Numbered from the stretch's first letter, positions 17,657-26,640 are shown. The stretch is 64,000 nucleotides of DNA from Sphingobacterium tabacisoli (GCF_017908035.1 NZ_JAEQMU010000009.1:111499-175498), one strand, 5' to 3'. Notes: generated by a model from the sequence alone, not told the origin. Made by a program: numbers and translations.

Positions 17657-17971
17657 GCTGTAAATATGGGAGAAAAGAACTAATTATTGAGGCGCAAAGT
17701 TTTCCACAATTTTCAACCTGCAATCCAATTTTTTTCAGAAAAAGCAATCTATTCTTGCTAACAGATCCCTGTGTGGAAAAGTATAATTTGACATGAAGAT
17801 TAGTGTTAAAATTACGCTAAAAATTATGTAAGTTTCTGTATTTCAGTTGTTATTGTTTTTTTTGGTTTTTGATTTTTTTACCTCAGAAATTTTTGTCATC
17901 TTCGTTGAGAGCGAAAGTTATAAACAATTATTTTATCATTAATTGGTTATCAAGTTATTAACAATTTAAGA
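17657..17971 (+). promoter_or_regulatory. dnaA upstream region with two near-consensus DnaA boxes
   Basis: There is no gene in this AT-rich stretch. TTTTCCACA at 17700-17708 and TGTGGAAAA at 17772-17780 are each one mismatch from the DnaA box, in opposite orientations, consistent with autoregulation of dnaA. Poly-T runs lie at 17856-17880. It could be a second origin candidate, but it has no perfect box and no visible skew change, so it is the weaker of the two. Confidence 0.5.
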
Positions 17972-19399
17972 ATGGAAAAAACGTATACAGGTGTTTGGAA
18001 TAATTGTCTTCAGGTCATAAAAGATAACATTCCGGCGCAGAGTTTCAAGACATGGTTCGAGCCTGTAAAGGCTATTCGTTTGGAGGGAAACGTTTTAACT
18101 ATTCAAGTACCGAGTTTGTTTTTTTACGAGTGGTTGGAGGAGCACTATGTGGGTATTCTTCGTAAGACTGTAAAGAAATTTTTAGGCGAGCAAGGAAGAT
18201 TAGAGTATAATATTGTAGTAGAGAAATCTTCTACCAATATTCCTTATACGACAAATCTACCTTCGAATGGAAATGGGGCTGAAGCTAAGAGACAATCTAT
18301 CCCGGTTCCTGTCGCTCTAAATAAAAATATTAAAAATCCATTTGTCATACCTGGACTAAAGAAGTTACAGGTTGACCCGCAGCTGAATCAGAACTATACG
18401 TTTGAGAATTTTGTGGAAGGTGAATGTAATCGATTAGCTAGATCAGCAGGATATGCAGTGGCCAACAAACCTGGTGGTACCTCATTTAACCCTTTGATGT
18501 TGTATGGAGATGTAGGATTGGGTAAGACGCATTTGATACAGGCGATCGGTAATGAGATAAAAAGGAACTTACCAGATAAGCTGGTTATATATCTTTCTTG
18601 TGAGAAATTCTGTCAGCAGTTTGTAGATTCCTTGAAGAATAATACAATCAATGATTTTGTAAACTTCTATCAGGCAATGGATGTTATTATTATGGATGAT
18701 GTCCATAATTTTGCCGGAAAGGAAAAAACACAGGATATATTTTTCCATGTGTTCAATCATTTACACCAATCAGGAAAGCAAATTATTCTGACTTCGGATA
18801 AAGCACCAAAAGATCTTTCTGGGTTAGAGGAGCGTCTTTTAAGCCGTTTCAAATGGGGATTATCTGCCGATATACAGGCTCCAGATTTAGAGACTAGAAT
18901 TGCTATTCTAAAAAAGAAAATGTACTCGGATGGTATAGAGTTGCCTGAGAATGTTGTAGAATATGTAGCAACACAGATTGATAATAGTGTGCGTGAACTA
19001 GAAGGCGCTCTGGTTTCATTATTAGCTCAATCGACATTAAACAAGAAAGAAATTGATCTGAACTTGGCAAAATCGATGCTAAAGAACTTTGTGAAAAATA
19101 CCCACAAGGAGATCTCGATGGAGTATATTCAGAAATTGGTATGTGAGTACTTTGAAGTTCCTGTAGAAATGGTTAAATCTAAGGTACGTAAGAGAGAAAT
19201 AGTACAGGCTCGCCAAATATCAATGTATCTGGCTAAAAATCATACCAAGTCCTCTTTGAAGTCGATTGGGAGTTTCTTCGGAGGAAGAGATCACTCTACT
19301 GTAATTTACGCTTGTCAGACAGTAGAAGATTTGATCGAAACGGATAAGAAATTTAAAACATACGTACAGGACATACAGAAGAAATTAAAAACTTCTTAG
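17972..19399 (+). CDS. dnaA: chromosomal replication initiator DnaA
   Basis: AAA+ initiator that binds DnaA boxes and opens the origin; 475 aa. Domain I is at the start (WNNCLQVIKDNIPAQSFKTWFEPV), followed by a variable linker (about residues 85-130). The AAA+ core starts near residue 130 with Walker A GDVGLGKTHLIQAIG (about 178-192), Walker B VIIMDDVHNF and the sensor stretch LTSDKAPKDLSGLEERLLSRFKWGL. The C-terminal DnaA-box-binding helix-turn-helix carries the signature GGRDHSTVIYACQTVEDLI. Expected targets include the boxes at 5.7-6.0 kb. dnaN lies 5.4 kb downstream rather than directly next to it. Confidence 0.98.
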   Translation: MEKTYTGVWNNCLQVIKDNIPAQSFKTWFEPVKAIRLEGNVLTIQVPSLFFYEWLEEHYVGILRKTVKKFLGEQGRLEYNIVVEKSSTNIPYTTNLPSNGNGAEAKRQSIPVPVALNKNIKNPFVIPGLKKLQVDPQLNQNYTFENFVEGECNRLARSAGYAVANKPGGTSFNPLMLYGDVGLGKTHLIQAIGNEIKRNLPDKLVIYLSCEKFCQQFVDSLKNNTINDFVNFYQAMDVIIMDDVHNFAGKEKTQDIFFHVFNHLHQSGKQIILTSDKAPKDLSGLEERLLSRFKWGLSADIQAPDLETRIAILKKKMYSDGIELPENVVEYVATQIDNSVRELEGALVSLLAQSTLNKKEIDLNLAKSMLKNFVKNTHKEISMEYIQKLVCEYFEVPVEMVKSKVRKREIVQARQISMYLAKNHTKSSLKSIGSFFGGRDHSTVIYACQTVEDLIETDKKFKTYVQDIQKKLKTS

Positions 19400-19421
19400 T
19401 CGTAGTAATATAATACAGGAG

Positions 19422-19458
19422 AAGGGCTGATTCATACTAAAGAATCAGCCCTTTTTAT
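19422..19458 (+). terminator. intrinsic terminator after dnaA
   Basis: A 12-bp perfect stem (19422-19433 with 19442-19453) with an 8-nt loop, followed by T5ATAT. Confidence 0.88.
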
Positions 19459-19460
19459 AT

Positions 19461-19497
19461 GAAATAAGGCGAGCCAGAGTATTTTCTCTGACCCGCC
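19461..19497 (-). terminator. intrinsic terminator for the small secreted protein gene (minus strand)
   Basis: Read on the minus strand, 19497-19468 forms a 12-bp stem with two G-U wobbles (GGCGGGTCAGAG with CTCTGGCTCGCC) followed by TTATTTC. It lies 46 bp past the stop of the gene at 19543. Confidence 0.6.
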
Positions 19498-19542
19498 TCA
19501 GCTAGGTAATTATGAAATTAAAAACTATTGTACTGATTCAAT

Positions 19543-19890
19543 CTATTCTTTTTTATTAGCCATCTTTTCTTCTAAGTATTGAACGAACAATGGTTTTTGT
19601 TCGTCTGTCAATAAGTCGTTGATCTTACCATTGGCAGTGGCTGTCAAAGCTTGTATTTGTTCTTTTACTACATCTGCCGATAATGTTGTGTCTGATTTTA
19701 TCGCAATTTTTGCATTTACTTTTTCAAGAACAATATTATATACAGCTGTTTGTTGGTCATCAGTCAGTGTTAATTTTTCCGTTAATTCTGTAACCGTTTC
19801 TTTTGCTTTGTTTTCTGGATTTATTTCTTGAGCGAATAGAATCGTGACAGCAAATAAAAAGCTTAGTCCAGTTAAAATTAATTTTTTCAT
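19543..19890 (-). CDS. small secreted helical protein (Spy/LTXXQ-like)
   Basis: 115 aa with a clear signal peptide (KKLILTGLSFLFAVTILFA, cleavage near AQ-EI). The mature part is charged and helical with two copies of a T-DDQ/T-DEQ-like pattern (LTLTDDQQTAVYNIV and LLTDEQKPLFVQYL), resembling Spy/CpxP-type LTXXQ periplasmic proteins. Function is unknown; a periplasmic chaperone or stress role is a guess from fold. It sits near a second small secreted protein of the same type (20071) with separate promoters or terminators. Confidence 0.65.
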   Translation of the reverse strand: MKKLILTGLSFLFAVTILFAQEINPENKAKETVTELTEKLTLTDDQQTAVYNIVLEKVNAKIAIKSDTTLSADVVKEQIQALTATANGKINDLLTDEQKPLFVQYLEEKMANKKE

Positions 19891-20070
19891 AGCATTTAAA
19901 TTTTAAGTTTTTGAAATGTATTATTAATCGTTTTCTGAATTAATAACTGTCGTATCGTCTATTTTATTGCTTTGATTGTATCCTGTTTGTTACAATTTAA
20001 CATCATTTAACACAACTTAAAAAGTAATAAAATAGCTTTATATCTTTTTAAGTTGTTGTATTTTAGTATT

Positions 20071-20409
20071 TTATTGTTTTTTTTGTCGATTCATTTTGCT
20101 TTTGGTACTATTTTGCAAAGAGTCGTATTTTATTACTTGTTCCTCTGTTAAGAAACTTTTTATTTTAGTGTCTCTTTGTTTCCAGGTTTCCCTCCTATTC
20201 TCTGGTTTTGTTTCTTTTTGAAAAATTAAAAGATAGTTATAAATAGAGTCTTTTTGGGAGTTTTGAAGATTAAGCGCTGTGGCTAATCGTTCAACTTTTA
20301 TTTTTGCCTGTTCTTCAGGACTACGATGCTGTCTGTTGCTCCTCTCCTGTGCTTGCCCAATACTTATGGACAAAGCTGTGGTTATTGCTAATGCAAATAC
20401 TGTTTTCAT
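20071..20409 (-). CDS. small secreted basic helical protein (Spy-like)
   Basis: 112 aa; signal peptide MKTVFALAITTALSISIGQAQ, then a very basic, Gln/Lys-rich helical chain (SPEEQAKIKVERLATALNLQNSQKDS and SFLTEEQVIKYDSLQ). The LNLQNSQ and LTEEQ segments follow the same two-helix pattern as the neighbour at 19543, so the two are probably distant paralogues. No enzyme motif is seen. Function is unknown. Confidence 0.6.
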   Translation of the reverse strand: MKTVFALAITTALSISIGQAQERSNRQHRSPEEQAKIKVERLATALNLQNSQKDSIYNYLLIFQKETKPENRRETWKQRDTKIKSFLTEEQVIKYDSLQNSTKSKMNRQKKQ

Positions 20410-20508
20410 GATGAATCAATTAATTGTTTACACCATAAATTTCATTAAATAAATTGACTAGTAGGGAGTTGATCCTTTAACTTTAGTGAAGATTAACTTT
20501 CGTTAAAG

Positions 20509-21555
20509 CTAATTAACACTTGTGGCAGACTGTATGTAATTAAATATAAAATGATCAAAGGTATCCTGCTGCTTATCCATTGATTTGAGAGTGATAGGGA
20601 TGTAATAAAGCGGTATATCCTGCAACGCAGAGTTGGGTACCCTTTGCATATCTTTTTCTGTCGTTATGATAATTTTATTGGTAGTAGGTAGAGACTGATA
20701 ATAATCTGCAATTTTATCGAAGTCTTTATCCGTGTAATTGTGATGGTCTGGATATTGTAAGATATGTACTACATTTCCCAGATCAGTGAGATAAGACTGT
20801 AATGGCAGAGGATTAGCTATACCACAAAAAAGAACAATATCAAGGTTTTTCAAAGAGGCTGTTAGGTGTTGATTATTTCTATCTTTTGGTTGTCCATAAT
20901 CAATTCCCGTGTAGAATATAGGCGCTAGAGCATGTTTTCTTATTTGGTGTTCTATACGATTTCTATCTTCACTGAGAATGTCATCAGGACACTTTGTAAT
21001 TAATATTAGATCGGCTCTTTTTGTTGCAGAAAAATTGTCCCTAAAGTTTCCGGTAGGAAGCGGGATTATGGGGGATAAAAGAGAGTTAAAGTCGAAAAGA
21101 AGGATGGTGAAACCTGGAGTTAATTTTCTATGCTGATAAGCATCATCTAAAATAATGAGGTCATGATCTTTATTAAGTTGTTGAACTCCGTAACAGCGAT
21201 TTTCAGAGACAGCAACTGTAATTTCCGGAAATTTATTTTTGAATTGTAAAGGTTCATCCCCTACTTCGATCGCTAAAGAATCGCTGTGTACAAGTTTATA
21301 GCCTTTTGTTTTTCGACCATATCCCCTACTAAGTGTTGCAATCCTGTAATCATCTTTTAGTAATCGGATTATGTATTCCGTCATTGGGCTTTTTCCTGTT
21401 CCTCCTATGGCAAGATTACCAATGACAATTGTTGGGATGGAGAATTTGGTGCCTTTTAGTATAGCTTTGTCATAGAGTGTATTTCTAGCCCATACAATGA
21501 ACCAATAGATTAGACTTATTGGTAATAATAACCACCGAATAAGGGTAATAATCAT
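20509..21555 (-). CDS. lpxK: tetraacyldisaccharide 4'-kinase
   Basis: Inner-membrane-associated kinase that phosphorylates the 4' position of the lipid A disaccharide; 348 aa. The N-terminal membrane helix (RWLLLPISLIYWFIVWARN) precedes the P-loop IGNLAIGGTGKSPMTEYI (about 44-61); LSRGYGRKTKGY, GDEPLQF and the catalytic-site LDDAYQHRKL follow. It overlaps the gldH stop by 4 nt, so it forms a two-gene unit with gldH. Confidence 0.95.
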   Translation of the reverse strand: MIITLIRWLLLPISLIYWFIVWARNTLYDKAILKGTKFSIPTIVIGNLAIGGTGKSPMTEYIIRLLKDDYRIATLSRGYGRKTKGYKLVHSDSLAIEVGDEPLQFKNKFPEITVAVSENRCYGVQQLNKDHDLIILDDAYQHRKLTPGFTILLFDFNSLLSPIIPLPTGNFRDNFSATKRADLILITKCPDDILSEDRNRIEHQIRKHALAPIFYTGIDYGQPKDRNNQHLTASLKNLDIVLFCGIANPLPLQSYLTDLGNVVHILQYPDHHNYTDKDFDKIADYYQSLPTTNKIIITTEKDMQRVPNSALQDIPLYYIPITLKSMDKQQDTFDHFIFNYIQSATSVN

Positions 21556-22013
21556 TGTTTTACCACCTTAATACCTACATCAACAATATCCTTGAGTGGA
21601 TTTTCCCGCATGTTCTGTTCGACCGCAAAGGTATATACACCGGTATCAGGGAAGACAAAGTTTTCTTTTGCAAGGTATTGTACTTCATATAGTGATCCCG
21701 CTGAATTTCCGAACCAACGTCCATCCAACTGAGCAAGAGGTATTTCTTTGCGATAAGCTGTATCGACTAATTTTGCGCCTTTTTCATGAAGAAGTACAAA
21801 AATATTGGAAAAGCTATATTCATTGGAGTGGCGTAGGTTTATATAGATGTTGTATCTAGCCTTGGAATCTGCTATGTGTACATCAAATTGAGGTTTTTTT
21901 TCATATGACCATGCTCGGTCTGGGATAGGCTGGTTCTTTTCATAGACAGCACTATTGGTACACGAAACCAAACAACTAATTATACCAAAAGCATATAGAA
22001 GGGGTCTTATCAT
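21552..22013 (-). CDS. gldH: GldH family gliding-motility lipoprotein
   Basis: 153 aa; signal with lipobox CLVSC (Cys17) followed by TNSAVYEKN. The chain matches the Bacteroidota GldH family (RAWSYEKKPQFDVHIADSKARYNIYINLRHSNEYSFSN region, ending PLKDIVDVGIKV). In flavobacteria GldH is needed for gliding and type IX secretion; in non-gliding Sphingobacteriaceae it is retained in this same neighbourhood and its role is less clear. It is coupled to lpxK by a 4-nt overlap and preceded by a terminator that isolates it from the PSP1 gene. Confidence 0.85.
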   Translation of the reverse strand: MIRPLLYAFGIISCLVSCTNSAVYEKNQPIPDRAWSYEKKPQFDVHIADSKARYNIYINLRHSNEYSFSNIFVLLHEKGAKLVDTAYRKEIPLAQLDGRWFGNSAGSLYEVQYLAKENFVFPDTGVYTFAVEQNMRENPLKDIVDVGIKVVKQ

Positions 22014-22016
22014 ATT

Positions 22017-22048
22017 GAAAAAATAGTGACGAGTATCTACTCGCCACT
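22017..22048 (-). terminator. terminator overlapping the stop codon of the PSP1-domain gene
   Basis: On the minus strand an 11-bp stem with one mismatch (22048-22038 with 22035-22025) is followed by ATTTTTT. The 5' arm contains the last codons and the TAG stop (22037-22039) of the PSP1 gene, so translation to the stop would compete with hairpin formation. Confidence 0.6.
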
Positions 22049-23461
22049 GTTATTTGGTTTATCGTTATTTTTGTTTCTATTCCTGTTATTATACCTTCTT
22101 TTTTTGCGCTGCTCATTTTTTTGCGCGTTGTCATCTCCCAGATTAGCAGAGGGCGCAGTTTTGTTATTGTCTTTATTTTGAGCAGGTCTATTCGGACGGC
22201 TTTCTACACCACTGCTCGTTTCCTTTTTTTGACCTGAAGGGGCTTGCTTTGGAGCTTGTGCCTGATTAGGGTTTGTATTTCCCTCGGTTTTTTGATTTGT
22301 TGGAGTTTGTCGAGGTTTGCTTTTTTTCTTTTTACGTCTTTTGTTTTTATCATCCAGACGTGTTAAGCTATCTTGGCCAACGACATTTTCATAGTCAAAA
22401 ACAACCGGTTTTTTGGTCTCAACAGTTTGAGGGGTATAATCTAATGCGTCAGGCTTAATTCCTCCTTTATTCATTTCTGCAAGTTCTTTTACTTTGCTGA
22501 TGGATAATGGGATCCAGTTTTCAGCACCAGGGTAAGAGAACCACATTGTTTTTTTGAAGATATCTGTTTTTTGAAGATAGGCCATTCCACTATTGGTCTC
22601 TATTCTGTCTACATCGTTAGGAATGTCCTTTAGTGCATCCATATAGCTATCCAATTCATAGTTCAAACAACACTTTAACTTACCGCATTGGCCAGCTAGT
22701 TTTAGTGTATTGAGGGATAGATTTTGATAGCGGGCAGCAGAGGTTGATACGGTCTTAAAATCGGTAAGCCACGTGGAACAACAAAGTTCACGGCCACAGG
22801 ATCCTATACCTCCCAAACGGCTTGCTTCTTGACGCATTCCAATCTGTCGCATCTCTATTCGAATGCGGAAGGATTCGGCCATACGCTTTATTAACTCGCG
22901 AAAGTCAACCCTACCTTCTGCTGTATAATAGAAAGTAGCCTTTGTTTTATCACCTTGATAGTCTACATCGGATATTTTCATCGATAGACCAAGATCTAAA
23001 GCAAGCTTTCTCGCTCGATGCATGGTCTCCCATTCAAGCTCTTTTGCAATGTTGAATTTCGTAACATCGGCATCGTTTGCCTTGCGGTAGATTTTCTTGA
23101 CGACGGAGTCTGGTGCGATATTGTTTTTCTTCAATTGAAGACGGACGAGCTCTCCTGTCAAAGAAACATGCCCGATATCGTATCCACCTGTAGAAGGCTC
23201 TACGGCTATCATTTCGCCCATTTCTAGGTAAATGTTGTCCGTGTTTACATAATAATCCTTACGAGACCCTTTGAAGCGAACTTCAACAATGTCAAAGGGT
23301 TTATAATTTGAAGGCAAATCCATGTCGGAAAGCCAGTCATATACATCTAATTTATTACATCCGCTGGTCATGCAAGAACCATTGTTATTGCATCCTGATG
23401 GTACTGTACCTAATTTACTTCCTGTACCACATCCCCCGGATGAGCAACTGCCACATCCCAT
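22037..23461 (-). CDS. PSP1-domain protein (RicT/YaaT-like) with Cys-rich head and basic tail
   Basis: 474 aa. The first 35 residues hold six cysteines (3, 6, 11, 24, 30, 35) among Gly/Ser/Asn. The PSP1 core follows (VEVRFKGSRKDYYVN, HRARKLALDLGLSMKI, GRVDFRELIKRMAESFRIRIEMRQIG) with conserved cysteines GSCGRELCCSTWL and GQCGKLKCCLNYELD. The last ~110 residues are low-complexity Lys/Arg/Asn/Gln. B. subtilis YaaT/RicT also lies beside holB, binds RicA/RicF and forms an iron-sulfur complex affecting RNase Y; a similar role here is inference. The gene starts 9 bp after holB, so the two are co-transcribed. Confidence 0.85.
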   Translation of the reverse strand: MGCGSCSSGGCGTGSKLGTVPSGCNNNGSCMTSGCNKLDVYDWLSDMDLPSNYKPFDIVEVRFKGSRKDYYVNTDNIYLEMGEMIAVEPSTGGYDIGHVSLTGELVRLQLKKNNIAPDSVVKKIYRKANDADVTKFNIAKELEWETMHRARKLALDLGLSMKISDVDYQGDKTKATFYYTAEGRVDFRELIKRMAESFRIRIEMRQIGMRQEASRLGGIGSCGRELCCSTWLTDFKTVSTSAARYQNLSLNTLKLAGQCGKLKCCLNYELDSYMDALKDIPNDVDRIETNSGMAYLQKTDIFKKTMWFSYPGAENWIPLSISKVKELAEMNKGGIKPDALDYTPQTVETKKPVVFDYENVVGQDSLTRLDDKNKRRKKKKSKPRQTPTNQKTEGNTNPNQAQAPKQAPSGQKKETSSGVESRPNRPAQNKDNNKTAPSANLGDDNAQKNEQRKKRRYNNRNRNKNNDKPNNSGE

Positions 23462-23470
23462 ATTTCTATT

Positions 23471-24619
23471 TTATATTATTGAGTCCCGATTTTTCGGGAA
23501 CGTTTGATATTTGAACAATAAAACCAATTGCAAAGATAAATCTAAAAATAATATTTTGGCGTTACCATTGCGTTCAATCCCATAATGTGTCTTTTCTAGG
23601 ATATTGATAGCTTCTTCTAATTGTTCAAATTGGAATAAACCACTAAATTTTTCTACAAATGCAAATTCTTCTTCTTGTAAAAAGACTAGATTTCTCAAGC
23701 CTTGTTGCATTAATATGATCTGTCTCATCATATTGATGGCATAAAGTAAGAAACTTTTTTGATTTTCCCGACCTAATTTCGAAAGTTTGTCTTCAGTAAG
23801 ACCGATTAGTTCTTTTCCATTATCAGTGACTATAAAACGTAACCATTGAACCAAAATAGAAAAAGTTTCGTTTTCACCATGTTGGTGGATTAAGTTAAGA
23901 GCCTCTTGAATATTTCCGTCTGCAATAAAGGATATTTCTTTGGCACGCCTAGGGTCTAACTTTCGCTCCTCAATTAAATAGCTATTCATCTCGTCATGAT
24001 GAAGCTTGTTAATTTTGACCAATTGGGTCCGGGAAATTACCGTATTTATTATTTTATCTTGATTTTCGGCAACTAAAAGGAAAAGAGTTTTTTCCGGAGG
24101 CTCTTCAATAAGCTTTAAAAGGGCGTTTCCTTGGGTGTCAAGATATTCCGGAAGCCACATAATCAATACTTTGTACTCAGCTTCAAAAGATTTGAGACTC
24201 AGTTTTTTGATGATATCATGGGCCTCAGCTATATTGATATTAGCTTGTTTATTGCCAGAATCTAGTTGCTCTCTCCAGTAATTCAAACCTAAATAAGGAT
24301 TGGTAAGAAAAGCTTTGCGCCACTCGTCCATATAGGTCGTAGCAGTTTCTTCTTTGCCTTTAGCAAAGAAGGGATAGGAAAAATGTAAATCGGGGTGGAT
24401 TAATTTTTCATATTTTCTGCAAGATGCACAATGTCCACAACTATCGTCCTCTTGTCGGTCTTCACAATTGATGTATTGGGCATATGCCAACGCTAAAGCC
24501 AGACTGCCTGAACCCTCTGGTCCTAAAAAAAGCTGAGCATGGCTGACCCGATTGTTTTTTACCGAGTTGATTAAATGGTTTTTAATGCTTTGGTGTCCTA
24601 CTATTTCCTTAAATTGCAT
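23471..24619 (-). CDS. holB: DNA polymerase III, delta' subunit
   Basis: Clamp-loader subunit, 382 aa. The N-terminus (FKEIVGHQSIKNHLINSVKNNRVSHAQLFLGPEGSGSLALALAYAQYI) has a degenerate Walker A lacking the Lys, as expected for the non-ATPase delta'. A zinc module follows (INCEDRQEDDSCGHCASCRKY), then the sensor-like GNALLKLIEEPPEKTLFLLVAEN and VISRTQLVKI. It lies divergent from dnaN, which encodes the clamp it helps load, separated by 166 bp. A TAAGTTTG element on the minus strand at 24641-24634 is a candidate -7 box. Confidence 0.92.
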   Translation of the reverse strand: MQFKEIVGHQSIKNHLINSVKNNRVSHAQLFLGPEGSGSLALALAYAQYINCEDRQEDDSCGHCASCRKYEKLIHPDLHFSYPFFAKGKEETATTYMDEWRKAFLTNPYLGLNYWREQLDSGNKQANINIAEAHDIIKKLSLKSFEAEYKVLIMWLPEYLDTQGNALLKLIEEPPEKTLFLLVAENQDKIINTVISRTQLVKINKLHHDEMNSYLIEERKLDPRRAKEISFIADGNIQEALNLIHQHGENETFSILVQWLRFIVTDNGKELIGLTEDKLSKLGRENQKSFLLYAINMMRQIILMQQGLRNLVFLQEEEFAFVEKFSGLFQFEQLEEAINILEKTHYGIERNGNAKILFLDLSLQLVLLFKYQTFPKNRDSII

Positions 24620-24727
24620 ATCGTAAGTCTACACAAACTTAGATAAAAAGCGTTGTATTCACGAATACATAGTACAAAAAAAACCGAAGTGAATATGTCA
24701 GTGATGAAAGATAAACCCGTACTTAGA

Positions 24728-24759
24728 TTGTAAAAATTTAATTCTTTTCTGTATTATTG
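24728..24759 (+). promoter_or_regulatory. candidate dnaN promoter
   Basis: TTG at 24728-24730, 21-bp spacer, then TATTATTG (24752-24759), one mismatch from TAnnTTTG. It leaves a leader of about 20 nt before the ATG at 24786. Confidence 0.5.
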
Positions 24760-24785
24760 CATATAAAAATATATCGAAGCTAGAC

Positions 24786-25910
24786 ATGAGATTTATAGTA
24801 TCCACATCTGTATTATTAAAGCAATTGCAGGCCATAAGCGGGGCATCCAGTAGCAGTACTGTTCTTCCTATTTTAGAGAACTTTCTATTTGAAATAAAAG
24901 ATAACACTTTAACTATTTCTGCGACGGATTTACAAACAAGCATGGTAACTTCTGTGGCCATCGAAGCTAAGGAAGAAGGAAGAGTAGCAATGCCATCAAA
25001 GATTTTGATAGATACATTGAAGACGTTACCGGATCAACCTGTTGCTTTTTCGGTGGATACAAAAACGTTGGCGATAGAGATTAGTGCTGGAGATGGAAAA
25101 TATAAGCTCAGTGGTGAAAATGCAGATGACTTTCCTAAGATACCTGTTGTAGATAATGTTTCAACAGTTCAAATTACAGCTTCCATTCTATCGGAGGCTA
25201 TAAATAAAACAATATTTGCAGTAAGTAATGACGAGTTAAGACCGGCGATGTCTGGTGTATTGGTGCAATTGGGAGAACAGAATATCACTTTTGTAGCAAC
25301 AGATGCACACCGCTTGGTGAGATACCGTCGTACAGATGTCGGTGCAGAAAAGGCAACATCTATCATTCTTCCAAAGAAAGCTTTAACATTGTTAAAATCC
25401 TCCCTACCGTCTGATGAAACTTCGGTAGCGGTAGAATATAATACGACAAATGCATTCTTTCAATTTGGCAGCATTCATTTGATCTGTCGCCTTGTAGACG
25501 AGCGTTATCCGGATTATGATGCTGTAATCCCTCAAGTGAATCCAAATAAACTTACAGTAGACCGTGCTTTGTTTTTAAACACATTGCGTCGTGTGGTTAT
25601 TTTTGCAAATAAAACGACACATCAGGTTCGTTTGAAAATCAATGGTAGTGAACTGAATATTTCTGCGGAGGACTTAGATTTCTCTAATGAGGCTCATGAA
25701 CGTCTTAATTGTCAGTTTGAAGGCGAAGACATGGAGATAGGATTCAACGCGAAGTTTTTGGTAGAAATGCTAAATAACTTAAACTGCGAAGAAGTGGTTT
25801 TGGAAATGAGTACTCCAAATCGTGCAGGGTTGTTATTACCAGCAATCAAGCAGGATAATGAAGAAATATTGATGTTGGTCATGCCAGTAATGCTGAATAG
25901 TTTTAACTAA
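24786..25910 (+). CDS. dnaN: DNA polymerase III beta subunit (sliding clamp)
   Basis: 374 aa, normal for the three-domain beta clamp. Domain 1 begins MRFIVSTSVLLKQLQAISGA; FVATDAHRLVRYRR marks domain 2; ERLNCQFEGEDMEIGFNAKFLVEMLNNL and the C-terminal LVMPVMLN hydrophobic pocket region close domain 3. It lies divergent from holB and is followed after 12 bp by a DedA gene with a TTG start. Confidence 0.98.
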   Translation: MRFIVSTSVLLKQLQAISGASSSSTVLPILENFLFEIKDNTLTISATDLQTSMVTSVAIEAKEEGRVAMPSKILIDTLKTLPDQPVAFSVDTKTLAIEISAGDGKYKLSGENADDFPKIPVVDNVSTVQITASILSEAINKTIFAVSNDELRPAMSGVLVQLGEQNITFVATDAHRLVRYRRTDVGAEKATSIILPKKALTLLKSSLPSDETSVAVEYNTTNAFFQFGSIHLICRLVDERYPDYDAVIPQVNPNKLTVDRALFLNTLRRVVIFANKTTHQVRLKINGSELNISAEDLDFSNEAHERLNCQFEGEDMEIGFNAKFLVEMLNNLNCEEVVLEMSTPNRAGLLLPAIKQDNEEILMLVMPVMLNSFN

Positions 25911-25922
25911 TACTGAATTCCA

Positions 25923-26582
25923 TTGGATTTAATATATTCATTGATAGATTTTATTCTTCACATTGATGATCATCTGGTGGAGATTGTAAATGACTATCAG
26001 ACCTGGACATATCTGATTTTATTTCTAATCATATTCGTTGAAACAGGTGTGGTCGTGATGCCTTTTTTGCCAGGGGATTCGTTACTTTTTGCAGCAGGTA
26101 TGCTTGCCGCTCAACCAAATGATCTTAATATCTGGATTATGATTATTCTGTTGCTTATTGCCGCTATTACGGGGGATTCCTTGAATTATGCGATTGGTAA
26201 GCATTTTGGAATGCGTATTACTCGGTTTAGGCTGTTTGGGAAGCAAATGGTAACAGATGCACAACTTGAAAAAACACACTCGTTCTATGAGAAATATGGT
26301 AGCAAAACGATCGTTATTGCGCGTTTTGTTCCTATCGTAAGAACCCTCGCCCCTTTTGTGGGAGGAATTGGTAGGATGAAATATAGTACGTTTATAACCT
26401 ATAATGTTATTGGAGCAATTCTTTGGGTTGTCGGAATTACATTGGCAGGCTATTTCTTAGGGAATATTCCTTTAATTCGAGATAATTTTTCTAAGGTGGT
26501 TTTGATTATTATTATCCTTTCTATACTTCCGATAGTTTTTGAAGTAGTGAAGGAAAAACTAAAAGGAAGTAAAGCAGGCTAA
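25923..26582 (+). CDS. DedA family membrane protein (SNARE-associated domain)
   Basis: 219-aa integral membrane protein. Family motifs: FVETGVVVMPFLPGDSLLFAAG (re-entrant loop with conserved Glu and PGD), GDSLNYAIG, FYEKYGSKTIVIARFVPIVRTLAPFVGGIGRM with the two functional arginines of DedA proteins, then YNVIGAILWV. DedA proteins act in polyprenyl-phosphate or phospholipid flipping in recent work; the exact substrate here is unknown. The frame starts with TTG at 25923, 12 bp after dnaN; no in-frame ATG precedes the conserved part, so TTG is accepted. Confidence 0.9.
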   Translation: MDLIYSLIDFILHIDDHLVEIVNDYQTWTYLILFLIIFVETGVVVMPFLPGDSLLFAAGMLAAQPNDLNIWIMIILLLIAAITGDSLNYAIGKHFGMRITRFRLFGKQMVTDAQLEKTHSFYEKYGSKTIVIARFVPIVRTLAPFVGGIGRMKYSTFITYNVIGAILWVVGITLAGYFLGNIPLIRDNFSKVVLIIIILSILPIVFEVVKEKLKGSKAG

Positions 26583-26601
26583 AGGCAATATATGTTATAA
26601 T

Positions 26602-26640
26602 AGAAAGGGCATTCAATCATTTGGATGCCCTTTCTGTTTT
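26602..26640 (+). terminator. intrinsic terminator after the DedA gene
   Basis: A perfect 11-bp stem (26602-26612 with 26625-26635) with two further pairs and a GTTTT tail. Confidence 0.85.

Noticed and set aside
17657..17971. dnaA upstream gap as the replication origin
   Set aside because: Only two one-mismatch boxes, no tandem perfect boxes and no visible composition switch; kept as a dnaA control region.
24698..24961. 87-codon minus-strand ORF over the dnaN start
   Set aside because: Overlaps the dnaN promoter and N-terminus antisense; shadow.
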